Notes: generated by a model not told the origin, from the sequence alone. Counted from the stretch's first letter, positions 1 through 11,640 are shown. The stretch is DNA of 64,000 bases from Ceratotherium simum simum (GCF_000283155.1 NW_004454229.1:5889439-5953438); one strand, 5' to 3'. Numbers and translations: made by a program.

Positions 1-1480
1 TCTAGAGTTGTTCCTCCAGGCCCATGCCCTTACACTCCATCTGGGAGGCAGTAAGGGCCACCCTGGGCTCTGGACTCGCGCCAGCTTTGTTAGCCACCTC
101 TCTAACTGCATGTCTAAAGGTGTCCCGGCAGTGAGGGTGCTGATAGGAAACAGAAGCCAACTTAGAAGGTTCAGGGATTAGAATAGTGACCCCAGAGCTG
201 TGGAGGAGGGTCTGCCGTGCAAGCTGGGGTCATGGAGGGGATATAACGGTGGCCAAAACAAGTAGCCCAGAGCATGGAGGGAACTGGGTAGAAACAGCCC
301 TACCTTGCTCTCCTCCTGCCCTCTGATCTGCCAGTGCTTTCCATTGGCCAGACCCAACAGGAAGCTGGAGGGCAAAGGAGCCTGGGTGATGCCGTTCACG
401 GTGCTCTCGCTCAGCTCTTGGGCACAGAATGGGGCAGATAATAGGCTGGTAGGGGCCAACAAAGAGTCACTGTCACAGTTCACCCTGTGCCACTCAGTAT
501 CCTAGCCCTTCTCTCAGAGGAAGAGACTCTCATCTCCAAATGGGAGGAGGGACACAAAGCCCATGTATTGTCAGGGAGAGATGTGGGTTCAGTCGTGGTC
601 CCACCTGGAGCCTATACTAGAACAGTAGCTAGATGTTTCCTGCTAGATGGCCGGAAAGGGAAGGAAATTAGCCAATCAACATATGACATAGGTAGCGGCT
701 GCAGGCACCATGTCTGTAGCTGGTGGAGAAGCAGACGTCAATGATCATACTTCTTTTTTCCAGTACCCATTCTCTGTTCCCCTCACGCTCTGTGAGCACT
801 TTGGCTGGTGGGAGTTCTGTACCTGGTAGGGTGACCTGGTTCTTCATCCTCACCGGGAGTCCTTGGTCATCCCATCTTTGTCACTTGCTGCTTTGCCTGC
901 CGACAAAGAGGCGACTCTGCCTATCAGTTCAGTAGGTGAGGAGCTCAGAGTGGCCGAGAGGTGGTCCAGCTCCTACTGAGTGGCATTATGGCGGCGTTTC
1001 CCAGTGGAAGCCCTCGAGAAAGAGGACCTCCAAACCTGCTGAGCCCAAGTCCGCTGTTGTAGTTTGGATTCCTCAAAAGCAGGCCCCAAGGTGAGGTTTT
1101 GCGTAGAAGTGATTCATGAAGTGCTCTCTGAGGAGACCAGAAAGGGAGAGGGAGGAGGAGGACAGGGAGAGGAGAAGCGGGAAGGATGCCATTTCAGGCA
1201 AGCCCCCGGCCTCGGCCTGACCCCACAGGGAGCTCTGGAATGCACGGCATGCCCCAGAGTTATCTGGATGCGAGGCCGTAGAACTGGCTCAGCACTCCTT
1301 CACCCTCAGTCACCGAGTAAGGGCTACCCCAGGGGTGACACGAACGCCCAGGCACCTCCGGCTATCTGAGCCTGTGCGCCTACCAGGCTCTGGGAGCCCA
1401 AGGGACGTTCTCTGAAAAAGAGCCTCAGATGCACCTGCCAGAAGCAAAACCACGCTGAATCCAGGAGGGAATCTGGGCAA
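1..1480. other. Intergenic DNA, probable degraded ERV-L internal sequence
   Basis: No gene is visible. On the minus strand 668-853 a 61-residue frame could continue the ERV-L-like remnant seen at 1.7-3.3 kb, which would place it toward the 3' end of that element, but I cannot identify a motif. The stretch 1130-1170 is purine-rich. The remainder shows no recognised feature. Confidence 0.3.
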
Positions 1481-1484
1481 AGGT

Positions 1485-1672
1485 CCAACATGATCTGTTA
1501 TGTTGCAGAGATGGGATAAAAAATTTCCTAATTGCGTTATGAAAAGCGTGGGCTGTGGTGATGGTTGTACAACTCTGAATCTCCTGAAAACCACTGAATT
1601 GTATGCTTTCAATGGGTGAATTGTGTAGCACATGAATTATATACAGTAAAGCTGTTATTTAAAAGAAAAAAG
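1485..1672 (+). repeat. L1 3' end fragment
   Basis: The stretch reading gatggttgtacaactctgaa ... ccactgaattgtatgc ... gtgaattgtgtagcac ... gtaaagctgttattt matches the well-known 3' terminus of older L1 elements, including the near-terminal gtgaattat and the A-rich end. It is in plus orientation and splits the older endogenous retroviral remnant. Confidence 0.7.
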
Positions 1673-1679
1673 TGAGTGG

Positions 1680-3310
1680 GGACACTCTTGATGGGAGACA
1701 GCACTATACGTCGGTCACTAACTAAGGCACACACCCCACCCTGTGGGACAAATCTCCCACCTCATGGGGTGCTATCTCCTGGCTGGTGCTGTAACACCTT
1801 CCGCTGGCCATTCCATCCCCTCAGGCTAGCTGCTAGGGGCAAGCCCATTGCCACACTTCTGTCCCTATTAATTGTGTTCCTGGGTTGGAGGCACTATAGT
1901 GAGCCATAGCACAGCGATGGATAAAGCATCCTCTATGGCCACAGATGGTGGTATTGGCAGAGGTATTCAGCAGAGAAGGCAAATCTATACCCAGATTCCA
2001 TGAGGATTAACTGATGTACTCATGATGGAAGACATCCAATGCAAGCAACTTGCCATCATTGTGGTTTCCTGGGGAGTGGTTCCACGTGGGCACCATTAGC
2101 CTATGTTTTTGGCAGACTGGGCACTCAACCGTGGCAATAGCCAGATCAGCTCAGCTCTGGGTACGGGGATGTCCATGTTGTTGAGCCTATGAAAAGCCTC
2201 TGTCCTTGCTGTTATGGTCTGAATGTGTCTCCCCTGCTCCCCATCCCTATGTTGGAGCCCTAACCCCCAGTGTGGCTCTATTTGGAGATGGGGCCTCTAA
2301 GGAAGTAATTAAGGTTAAATGAGGTCATAAGGGTGGGGCCTTGATCCGACAGGATTAGTGTCTTTATAAGAAGAGATGCCAGAGAGCTCCCTCCCTCTAT
2401 CTTTTTCCCTGTGCTGACAAAGACGTTGTCATGTGAGCACACAGCAAGATGGCGCCACCTACAAGCAAAGAGAAGATGTCTCAGAATGAAACCCACCTGG
2501 CTGGCACCTTGATCTTGGGCTTCCCACTCTCCAGAACTGTGAGTACTAAATGTCTGTTGTTTAAGCCCCCCAGTCTGTGGTATTGGGTTATGGCAGCCTG
2601 AGCAGACTAAGACACCCGCTGTCATGGCTGTTTTGTTCAAGATCCCATTGAGCAAGCACAGGACTGGCTGGGGAAAGAGAAGAACTGACGTTCGCAGGAT
2701 GGGTCATCTTGTTCCCCCAGTTGTTGGAAGCCTCCTCTGCAGTGGTTACCCTCCGGTGTGCATTTATGTGGCACATGAATATCTTCACACACTGCCTATT
2801 TTGAGAGGTCTGGCTGTGTACCTACCTCCTTGTCACCAGTTTTTCAATCTCGTTCTTTCTAAGCCCCTGAGCAGCCAGCTAACCCATAAACCCCTGCCCA
2901 TGAGTTGGTGTAGATCCACACCTCAGGCTATCTCTCCTCCCACTGATGTGGGCAGTCAGGTACCAGTCAAAGCTCTGCCCACAGGAGGATCTCCTTTCAC
3001 TGCCATCTTTTGGGCAGCCCCTGAGTGGGGTTGTAACGCAGACTCCAACCACTTCTGGCCGGTGCTGGCATACCATGCACACCTGTTTGTAAACCAGGCT
3101 CCTAGTCGTGTCCCTTCTGCTAACTGGTCAAAGGGAATTCTCCCAAAGAGATGGCAGAGCAGCAGCAGCAGGTTCCATGGGTGTCTAAGCCACGTGTTTG
3201 TATGATTTACTCATGCCTTCTGGACCTGCTCCAGCCCAGTTCTGTGCGTGCATTTGCACCGGAGAGCTGCTGCTCAGACCCCTCTTTATGATTTGGAGGA
3301 GCAGATAAAA
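1680..3310 (-). pseudogene. ERV-L-like pol remnant (RNase H/integrase region)
   Basis: On the minus strand, a 66-codon frame at 2788-2588 resembles the end of RNase H and start of integrase of ERV-L class endogenous retroviruses. Further along, at 2123-2112, a CPVCQ motif fits the cysteine pair of the integrase zinc-binding domain. The frame is broken by stops and frameshifts, and a MaLR-type LTR (2210-2614) is inserted between the two parts. No RT, dUTPase or complete integrase core can be read. This is an ancient, non-functional copy, and the outer limits are approximate. The plus-strand 193-codon frame over the same DNA is an antisense shadow. Confidence 0.65.
2210..2614 (+). mobile_element. 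Solo LTR, ERVL-MaLR (MLT1-like)
   Basis: A 405-bp LTR begins TGTTATGG and ends GACTAAGACA, with typical internal MaLR stretches (ggagatggggcctctaagg, tctttataagaagag, cttgatcttgggcttcccac). Flanking pentamers cttgc (2205-2209) and cccgc (2615-2619) differ only by two transitions and look like a diverged 5-bp target duplication. It lies in opposite orientation inside an ERV-L-like pol remnant. The polyadenylation hexamer has decayed to a form like tactaaat. Confidence 0.75.
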
Positions 3311-3314
3311 TCCA

Positions 3315-3815
3315 GTGTGTTGGGTTTCTATGACTACATAGCAAATTACTACAAACTTAGTGGCTTAACACAGCACCAATTTATTATCTCACAGTTTCCA
3401 TAGGTTCGAAACTGGGTAACTGCATAACTGGGTTCTCTGCTCAGGGTCTCACCAGCTGAAATCAAGGTGTCAGCCAGGGCTGCAGTGTCATCTGAGGCTC
3501 GGAGTCCTCTTCCAAGCTCATTCAGTTTGTTGACAAAATTCGGTTCCTTGTGGTTGTAGGACTGAGGTCCCCATCTTCTTGCTGGCTGTTGGTGGGAAGT
3601 CACTGTCAGCTGCTAGAGGCCACCCTCTGGTCCTAGCCACGTGGCTTTCTCACAACACGGCAGCAGGAGAATCTCTCTTCAGTCTGCTGTGATGGAGTCT
3701 TATCTAACGTAATCATAGGAGTGACAATCCCGTCACGTTTAGACACAGGGGTGGGGATTCTACAGGACATGTACACCAGGGGCGGGACTCTTGGGGTCAT
3801 TTTAGAATTATGCCT
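3315..3815 (-). mobile_element. LTR of ERVL/MaLR type, antisense
   Basis: Read on the minus strand the block ends in the motif family ...ccactaagtttgtagtaatttgc..., typical of ERVL/MaLR LTR 3' ends, and carries AATAAA at 3385-3380 followed by the terminal region. It lies immediately 5' (in minus-strand sense) of the ERV-L-like pol remnant, so it could be the 5' LTR of an internally deleted provirus or an independent insertion. The outer boundary near 3815 is uncertain. Confidence 0.55.
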
Positions 3816-4980
3816 GCACACCTCTTGTCAGACAAGGTCCTAGCAGGAAACAGCCTGCTCAGATTAAGATAATTTAAGGGGGCTCACTAAGGGACTAATG
3901 AGAAGATTTGGCAGGGAAGCGGATGCCACAAGGGACAGTGCAGACCCCAGAGATCTCCATTCACATCCCTAGGACTGGAGGGGGGAGGGGACAGAGCAGT
4001 AGTGGGACCTGGAAGGAGAGAGTCGTGCAGAGAAGTCTGCTTGAGACGGCAGTGACCTCTCCCAGGGACGTCCTGCAAGAAGGGAGCCAGGAGAATAAAT
4101 GCTCTGACCCACCCCACCCCCATCTTCCAGTCTCCTGCGGGCTCCTCAATCTGGGCCCAGGCAGGAGCCAGAGGGCAAGAGAGCCCCTTGATACCGTCCG
4201 CACAGGTCAGCCTTCTGGGGCTCAGAGCAGGGGAGAAGACAGGGGCAGGGGAGGGGAGGCAACAGGAGAGCATCCAGCTAGCAGCTCAGGTGACAGAGCC
4301 CTTCAGTGTCGCGTGGCCATGGGGTCCAGTCTCTCCAGAGCCGGCAGCCAGACTGTGCTGCCTTTCTAATGCTGAAGACCTACCAGGAAAGAGGAGCAAG
4401 CCGGGCCCTGAAACCTCCGTGGTCTGCACTATGATTCTGTGGGCCCACCCCACCCCGATCTGCCCCAGACACTCCAAGCCCACTGGATCTGCTGGGCCAT
4501 AAGGCCCGGGTGGCAGGGCAGCTTGTACCAGAGTCTGGACCAAATGCAGAGCCCTCTCTTACTTTGGGCCCGTCTCAAACTGGCAGGCTTACTGGCTCCC
4601 CAGTAAACGAGTCAGAGCTACACCCCAGATGTGGTGTATGCAACCTCCAAAATCCAGAGGCCCCTTCAGCACCATGCCTCTAATTTAGTGGCAGTCAGTA
4701 CAAGGCGTAGCCACAGAGCTTTCATTTTAGAGGAGATATTCCCAATTCTATCCCCTCCTGCCCTCTGATCTCTCACTGGAAGCCAGATGCAGCTGTCTGG
4801 AGGGATCATCCCCTGTGGACACAGAGCAGGGTAGAGAGGGGCTCTGCATGTGTGAGATGCAAAGGGAGGGGAACCAGCCCACATCTCAACCCGGACATGG
4901 CAAAACCGAGCTCTCAACTTGATCAACCGCTGCTGCCACCCTGTACCCCCACATTGCCTCCTGCCTGGTGACAGCAGTGG
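3816..4980. other. Intergenic, no feature recognised
   Basis: GC-rich unique-looking DNA. The long frames on both strands (for example 3908-4369) have no recognisable domain, start context or splice support, and overlap each other antisense, so I treat them as chance frames. I see no RNA gene or recognisable repeat. Confidence 0.4.
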
Positions 4981-4984
4981 CCTT

Positions 4985-5165
4985 CTAACGGGACACCTTG
5001 CCTCCTCCCCATTCTCCATAAACAGCTAGAGTGATCCTCATAAAACATGAGTCAAATCAGGTCACTCCCCACCCCCAAACCCTACAGTGGCTCCCGTGGC
5101 TCTTCCAGTAAGACCCCCAACCCCTTGGCCTGGTCTCTGAGGTTCTGGATCATATGGCCCCCACC
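4985..5165 (+). repeat. L2 fragment, part 1
   Basis: The run agagtgatcctcataaaaca ... gtcaaatcaggtcactcccc ... cctacagtggctcccgtgg matches the 3' region of LINE L2 in plus orientation. It appears to continue at 5690-5890 after an L1-like insertion. Confidence 0.7.
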
Positions 5166-5224
5166 CACGCTGGGACATGAGACAAATTCATCATTGGTCC
5201 ACGCCTGGCCCACTTTCCTTTGCT

Positions 5225-5575
5225 TGTTTGCTTGTTTTTAATAGCATGATAAGCACCCATGAATCCATCACTCCAGACAAAAGCCAGGCCCTTGACAGTA
5301 TCCTGCATCCAGCATCTGGTCCCCAGTCCTGCTCTCAGCTCCGCCACCCACGGTAACCAGCATCCTGAATCCCCGTGCCCCATTCGCTCGCATTCCTTTT
5401 TTTATTTCATCACATCCATATGCGTTCCTAAATTTTTTTTTTTTTTAGTTATTTTAGGCTGTAGTCTTTGGGGCTAACTCTTCTCACAGAATATTACATC
5501 ACTTACACTCATCCATGGTGTTGTCGGGTGCTATAGCCCGTGTGTTTTACCGGCTGTGTGATATTCCCACATGGC
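5225..5575 (+). repeat. L1-like 3' UTR fragment splitting the L2
   Basis: AT-richer DNA with taatagcatgataagcaccc, a run of t at 5431-5446 and the gaatattacatcacttacac region resembles the 3' portion of old L1M elements. It lies between two segments that read as one L2. The family assignment is tentative. Confidence 0.4.
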
Positions 5576-5689
5576 ATCCCAGGTTGCTTACACTCTCCCT
5601 CTTGCTGGCACTTGGCATGCAGGTTTGGTTGTGGGGAGCAGTGCTGCTGTTGACATCTCTGCTCAGGCCCCTGTTGGCCCACCTTCTAC

Positions 5690-5895
5690 CACTCTTCCCC
5701 TCACCCACCACACACCAGCCATGCTGGCCTCTTTGTGCACACGCCGAGCTCATCCTGCCCCAGGGCCTTTGCATCTGCTGCTTCCTCTTTTTGGAATGCT
5801 TTTGCAGGTCCAGCTTTTCTTCATCGTTCTGGTTTAGGCACAGTATTGCCTTCTCAGACGCTGCCCCAGCCCACCTGGGTCTGCAGCCCTCCCCT
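5690..5895 (+). repeat. L2 fragment, part 2
   Basis: The series ccatgctggcctctttgtgc, cgagctcatcctgccccagg, gcctttgcatctgctgcttc and tggaatgcttttgcaggtcc is the classic L2 3' end in plus orientation. It continues the fragment at 4985-5165. Confidence 0.75.
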
Positions 5896-6699
5896 CCCAG
5901 AAACTGTCTCCATAAGCCCAAAGTCTTCCTGAGGGGCTCAGGGAAGGGCTGTGGCAGGTGTGGCTGGAGCATGAGGGCACAGGGGTGGGGTGAGAGATGG
6001 GCCAGAGAAGCAGTTTGAGAGCAGATGTGGGAAGGCCTTGAGTACTATTCCAGTGAGGCCAAGCACATCCCTATCCTTCAAAGTGTGTTAGGATCAGAGC
6101 CCCAAAGAGGCCAAGGGCAGCAGGGTGCCCCTTCAGGCCTCTGAGGAGGGGCAGCTACTGTATATACTCAAATACAAGGCAAGTGGGTTTTCCCCCAGAA
6201 AAGAGGAGGTTGCCTCACATCTGAGTCTTTACACAGTTTCACATTTTACGGGGCACTTGTTCAATGACTTTATCTTGGAAAACAAAGTTCTGGTTGGGGA
6301 AGCATGTTAGACTGAAACAGCCTTAGCTGTTGTGGACGCTCCCGAGGGGACCAGTAAAATTGGGAGAAAGAGGCAGGGAGCCTTGTCGGTGAGAGATCTG
6401 CCATCAGAGGGTGCGACCTGACAATTGTGAGGGCTGCCGGGGGCCGCACAGCCAGGCCTGGGGTTTCCTTGGAAGGTGGGGTGCAGAGCTCAGTGAGCCC
6501 TGTGTTCCTCAGAAGGGAAAACCAGGGCCTGGAGGTGGGTGACTTCCCTTGGTGAGGGCCAGGCCCAGGATGCAGCCTCCCTGCTTCCCACACATCGGGC
6601 TCTTTCAAGACAGTGTGAATGGAGGAGAGTGTGCCAGGGACAAGGGACACAGACCTTTCTGCTCTCTTGGCCTTGAAGACAGGGATGATGTTGTGGGGG

Positions 6700-6866
6700 G
6701 AGCACCAGCCTTGGAGCCAGGAGACCTGAGTTCTAATTTCCAGCCTCCTCAGTATCCAGCTGTGTGAGCTTGGGCAAGTCAGCTCCCCTCTCTGAGCCTT
6801 GGTTTCCTCCTCTGCTGAGTGGACATAATAGTAGTGCCCTGTCCTAGGGTCCTGTGAGGCTCCAGC
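6700..6866 (+). repeat. MIR SINE
   Basis: The order ccttggagccaggagacctg, gctgtgtgagcttgggcaag, ctctgagccttggtttcctc and ggacataatagtagtgccct follows the MIR consensus from the tRNA-derived part to the LINE-like tail, in plus orientation. Confidence 0.85.
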
Positions 6867-7780
6867 TTCTCAAGAGTGGGGAGGGGTCATTCCTTGGCGT
6901 GTGGGAGCCACGGATGTGAAGGAGATGCTGCGGTGAGGGCATGGGGGGCGGGGGGCTATGGAGAAGAAGCTGCGGCCCCTCTCTGCAGTGGTCCGAGGGG
7001 CAGCCGGGGTGTGAGCCTGCTCAAGGGTGCCGCAGAGTGTGGGAGAGCAGGGCGGGGCGGCCCGGCCGGCTGCATTCACAGCCCTCTGCCCAGCGGGTCC
7101 CGTGACTCTCGCCACGGGAACATGTGTTTGCCACCACAGCCTCGACTGTCTAGTAAAACTCACAATTTGTTCAAAAGAATAAACAGCATGAAAGGGGATG
7201 CGGAGCCTCCATCCAGGGCTGGTGGGGCGGGCGGAGCTGCTCCGAGGCTGGTTTCCATTTAAACCAGATTGGGAGGCGTCGGGCCTCAGCTCCGGGTCTG
7301 GGAAGCCCTGCCTGGGGCAGACTGTGTGCTTGCTCTGGCCTTGGAAGAAGGACACAGGGCCTCACCTTCTCCGTCTGTGAAACAGGGGTAACAAAAGGAT
7401 TATTCTATACACTACAGGATTATCGTATGCCATGGGCTTCGAACAGTGCCCAAGAATGATTCTGAGAGGAAACAGATGTGTATGTGTTCCGTGACACCCA
7501 GAGGGATCAGCGCTGTGACAGAGGAACCCTGGGGCCTGGGGGACCCGGGAGCTTGAAGAAGCAGAGAAGGTTTCCTGGAGAAGGGGACACCAGTTTTCAG
7601 ATGTAAATTGGGGACAGGGTGGACAGATGTGGGTCCTGGTGGAAAAGCAGCACGTGTCAAGGCTCTGAGTTGGGAAAGAGTTTTTCATATTTGAGATGCG
7701 AAAAGAAATTCATTCCCTGAGGCTGAGAGGGCCAGGGGCCGGGTCTCATGGATCATGTGCTGCCCTTAGACCATGTCCCA
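6867..7780. other. Intergenic with a GC-rich patch
   Basis: No gene. At 7010-7075 there is a GC-rich stretch (gggcggggcggcccggccgg). The segment 7080-7200 is less GC-rich and lacks repeat hallmarks, so it could be unique regulatory DNA. A short MIR-like tail (gtctgtgaaacaggggtaac) sits at 7372-7392. Confidence 0.35.
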
Positions 7781-7799
7781 AAGCACCCTGGGGCATCAG

Positions 7800-7965
7800 A
7801 GGACGCTTCCCAAAGGAAGTGACACCCGGGCTTGGTGTTGGAGAATGAGAAGGTATTAGTTTTGTGAGGAAGGGAGGGAAGGCTGTTCCAGGCAGAGGGA
7901 ACAGCATTTTCAAAGACCTGGAGATCTGAGAGGGCAGGGCATGGTGCAGGGTGGGCATGGGTCAG
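7800..7965 (-). repeat. L2 fragment, antisense
   Basis: The motif ttccaggcagagggaacagc followed by aaagacctggagatctg is the antisense of the L2 region around the 'ctgttccctctgcctggaa' motif. A second copy of the same motif occurs at 10674-10712. Confidence 0.6.
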
Positions 7966-9040
7966 CCAGTGGAGCTGAATGGGCCGAGAGTGGGACTAAA
8001 AAGTATCAACTGGATTTAGGAACAAGAGGGTGTTGGAGTGACTGAGGAGGGAAAGGAGAGACAATGAGTGAGTGTAAACTGGCCTTTAAAAATTGGGCTT
8101 TGAAGGGGAGGACGGAAATAGGAAGTCGTTGGTGAGGGTAGGGGGTCTGCGGGCGTGTGTCTTAACATGAGCTGAGAACTTTAAGTGCTGACGAAAACGG
8201 GCAGAAGAAGGAAGGACGGAGGCCGCGGAGGATGGGGGTGGTTTGTGAGTTTTGTGGTCAGCTGTCACAGGAGGCCCGTCAGATGGTGGGTCTGGGGGAG
8301 GAGCAGGGGAGGCCTGCGGCTGGGGTCTGGGAGATGGGGGAGAAGGGAGAAGGTTTGCTGGGACCTCCAGCAGAGTCTGTCGCCAGCACCTGGCCCGTGG
8401 GGGTCCTCAGGGAGTGAGTGTTGACAGGTAGAAGGTGTGGAGCTGGGAGAGGGGCCCCAGGGGACCCCAAGGCTGGGGCAGTGCTGAGGCTGGACGTGAA
8501 CTCCAACTCGCCCTCGACCTGCCCAGGGCCATCCGGCAGTGTTGGGGGGTCCGGGGCAGAAGGAGCAGCCAGGAGTCAGGCTGTGGGAGGGAGGGCGGTG
8601 GAGCCGGTGAGGGGCGAGGGGAGCCGCTGACCCGAGGACCTGGGGGCTGAGCTGAGGGCAGAAGTCAGGTGGGAGTGAGTCGGGGAGAGCAGGCTCCCCC
8701 GGCTCTGGAGGCCGCTGTCCAGGACCAGGCAGTGCACGAGGCACCCTCCCCGGGACTCCTGTGTCCATCCCTGCGCATGTATGGCATCTGCCCGGCTTCT
8801 CCCAGTCCACCTGGCCTCCCCTGTGTCATGAGTGGGGGGGAGAGTGGTAGTTTCCAAGGTCCCGTCTGCTCTAATCTCCCTGACGAGTCGGTTTGGCTGT
8901 GTGCCGGAGCTTGTCCAAGGTTGCACAGTGAATCCCGGGGGCTCCAGGCCTCTGGCCCCTTCCTCCACCCTGGAGAGACCCCTGCAGCCTGTCAGGACCC
9001 CTGGGTCTCCTCCCCACAGCGCCTCAAGCAGCCGGCCAGC
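7966..9040. other. Intergenic, no feature recognised
   Basis: G-rich on the plus strand at 8240-8660 with many ggg runs but no ordered tandem repeat. Overlapping frames here (for example 8669-9424 plus, 8265-8810 minus) have no recognisable domain and are most simply chance frames in GC-rich DNA. Confidence 0.4.
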
Positions 9041-9046
9041 AAGGAA

Positions 9047-9065
9047 TGGCCACTAGGGGGCGCCA
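9047..9065 (+). promoter_or_regulatory. Candidate CTCF-binding site
   Basis: The 19-mer tggccactagggggcgcca matches the CTCF core consensus at 18 of 19 positions as I recall it, with the invariant ccactagggggcgc core intact. It lies about 17 kb beyond the GLIS1 polyadenylation site, in the intergenic space. Its forward orientation would favour a loop toward GLIS1. Occupancy is inference. Confidence 0.7.
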
Positions 9066-10208
9066 GGACCCAAGCCATCTGGCGGCTCCGAGCAGAGAGC
9101 GCTGCAGTCTTATATATTCCGAGGAGCTATTCGCTGCAACGAAAATTGCCCAGTTTGCAGTTTGTCATGGGCAGCGCTTCTCCTGTCCTGGAGAGGAGGC
9201 AGGAGGCCTGGCTCAGTTCCCAGCTCTGCCAGAGACTTGGGGCAAGTCCCTGCCAGGCTCTCTGGGCCTATCTCCTGGTCCACGGCGGTGCCCTTCACTT
9301 GGGTGGATGTAGGAAGGCGGGGGCCCGGCAGTGCCTGCGCCTCCCCGCCCCCACCCTGCAGCAATCCTGTGCCGGGCCCCACCCGCACCGGTGGAGGCCT
9401 CCATTAGTGCCCTCCCGGTCGTGAGGCTGTCTCCTGGGTCTGTAGGCCTTTGGAATTGCTGGGATGTTTCCTCACTGGCTGAACCCTCACAACCCTCTGC
9501 TGGTGTGGAAACTGAGGCACAGGGAAGTGAATGCTTTCAAACCCACCTGCCTGAAAATGCCCCCAGCAGGGGAGGCTGTGCTCTGGGCCTTGGAGCCAGG
9601 GTGGGCTCTTTCTTCCCTACTTGGGTATGTACCCACAAGGCAGAAACCCCTGGGACCAGAGTTAGGGCTGCAAATACATTCCCCAGCCGGGTAGAAGGCT
9701 GCCCCGCTGGAGGAAGGGCGTTGAGCCCAGACACAGCCCTGGAGCACAGGCTGCGAACCTTGGAGGGCCTTAGAGGGGCCGGGAATCTGCATTTGTAGTG
9801 CTTGCCCTAGGTGGCTCTGAGCCAGGGCCTGCAGACAACTCTATGAGAAATTACTCTGTAGGGGAGGTAGCTCAGCCAGGGGCACCAGGCTGGGCACACC
9901 TCCAAGACCAGCAGTCCACGGTCATTCCTTCATTCAACAAGCATTAACCTACTCCCGCTCCAGGCAGCCCTCTGTGCCCAGGGTGCTCAGAGAACAACCA
10001 CAGCCCGGCCCGCCTCTGAGAGACTCACAGCTTAGAGGGGAGATGCCCACCTACGGTAGGCACTGCAGGGCAACGTAACCAGTGCCATTGTTACCAATTT
10101 CGCCTCACTCTGGTAGGACTCCAACCCACACTTGGAGGAGCTCTGAGGAGGGGCTCACGGGTGGGCCTCATACCCACAATCTGTCCCTTCCTTGGAGGGT
10201 TCTTTCCT

Positions 10209-10635
10209 GTTTGGTGTCATGGATTTGAAATGAAACTGAAGCTGAGTGTTCAACAGCACAAGCTTTATTCAATGGCCAAAGAATGAAGAAGTGGGAACTA
10301 AGTTCACAAATCAACTTCTCAGCTCCTGGGGTGATTAAGCGGCTATTATAAGGGGTCCAGGTAATGAAGGGGAGGAATATTCACAGTCGTTCAGGAAAAT
10401 AGGCAGGCTTTTCTGGGGAGCAAGGGTGGCACCTCTTTTCTTTCCTGATTTGGTTATATCCCGCTGGCAGTTGTAGACTGTGGTGGCATTGGTAGATGTG
10501 TTCTATAATATGGTAATGTATTACAATGAGCGTATAATGAGTTGTGGGGTCTATGTCAGGTCAAGTCAGACTGCCATGTGGCCTTCAACCGGTTTTGAGC
10601 AGGGTTGTGGTTAATGTCTTATGGGGCCAGGGCCA
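10209..10635 (-). mobile_element. Solo LTR, probable class I ERV
   Basis: Read on the minus strand the element ends ...gacaccaaaca with a CA terminus. It has AATAAA at 10269-10264 and a plausible R/U5 after it (gcttgtgctgttgaacac). No internal retroviral sequence adjoins it. The 5' boundary near 10631-10635 and target duplication are not resolved. Confidence 0.55.
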
Positions 10636-10659
10636 GGGTGACACTGTGACCTGGGAAAC

Positions 10660-10735
10660 TCAAAGGAAGAGTGTTCCAGGCAGAGGGAACAGCATGGACA
10701 AAGGCCTGGAAGCAAGAGGCAGAACCAAAAAGAAG
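10660..10735 (-). repeat. L2 fragment, antisense
   Basis: The sequence gtgttccaggcagagggaac ... aaggcctggaagcaag is the antisense of the L2 3' region, next to the LTR. Confidence 0.6.
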
Positions 10736-11640
10736 AGGGTCCAAGGTTCAGAGAGTGTGATGGGAGGAGGGCCAGGGCTCTGCCATGGAGGAGCCTGAGG
10801 CATCACGAAGGCCTTTGAACTTTAAACCGGTGGGAGGGGAGCTTGGACGCCTCTCAGGCGGGTTTGCAATTGTCCTTTTACTTGAAAGTCTCCCACCGGC
10901 CTGGGGGTTCCCGTTGCTGATTACCTGCGTGAGCCCGTGAGCCCACCCTTGACAGGGGCCCCGGCACCCACCGCACCGCAAACACACGCACTCTATTGCT
11001 GAGCTGCCCCCGGTGGAATGCAGGTTGGGAAGGGGGCAGTGGGGACAGCCGGGAGGGAGCTGAGGCTGCAAAAGCAGGCAGTGGGGGTGCTGGGGGTGGA
11101 GCAGCGGATGGTGGGGTGGAGGGGGGGCCGGTGGGGAGGGTAGGCGGGGACCAGCTGATCTGTTTCAGAGCCAGAGGCTCTGGGCTGCTTTCTAAACTGC
11201 AGCATCAAAGGCTGCTCAGAAACGTGTACGGAATACGGTGGAACATTATGGAAATCGCCTCCTCTGCTTTGTGGCCTGGGAATTCACGGTCACTGAGAAG
11301 AATTTCCCCGGGTCCCATATTTCCCCCTCTTTGAAAGTCAAGCTTTTGGGCCAAATACATACAAATTATGGTCATACGTTCCTTCTGAACTTCACTGGCG
11401 TCACCAGCCATAACATAAATGGATTGAACTTTTTTCAAACCGTCCTTCCAGCGTTGGAGGGTCAAGCAGACTCGCCTCTTGAGATTCAGTGTGGTGACGT
11501 TCCGGGTTCCGTCTTTCTTGTGACCATCACCTGCAGTCACCAGCATCCGAGAGCCGCCTGCCACTGGGGACCCAGCTCCTGTCCCCACTTGGCCCCTTAG
11601 ACTTACTGAGCTTCAGTGTCTTCACCCACCAAGAGGGATT
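10736..11640. other. Intergenic, unique-looking
   Basis: A G-rich segment (11020-11150) with many gggg runs is followed by 11200-11480, which is lower in GC and lacks repeat hallmarks. The 127-codon minus frame 11588-11205 and the 120-codon plus frame 11238-11600 overlap antisense and show no domain. I do not call a gene. Confidence 0.35.

Noticed and set aside
2624..3205. 193-codon plus-strand open frame
   Set aside because: It lies antisense to the ERV-L-like pol remnant and has no recognisable domain. It is a shadow frame in repeat DNA.
8265..9424. Overlapping 181- and 251-codon frames
   Set aside because: GC-rich compositional frames without recognisable protein similarity. The CTCF-like site lies within, consistent with non-coding DNA.
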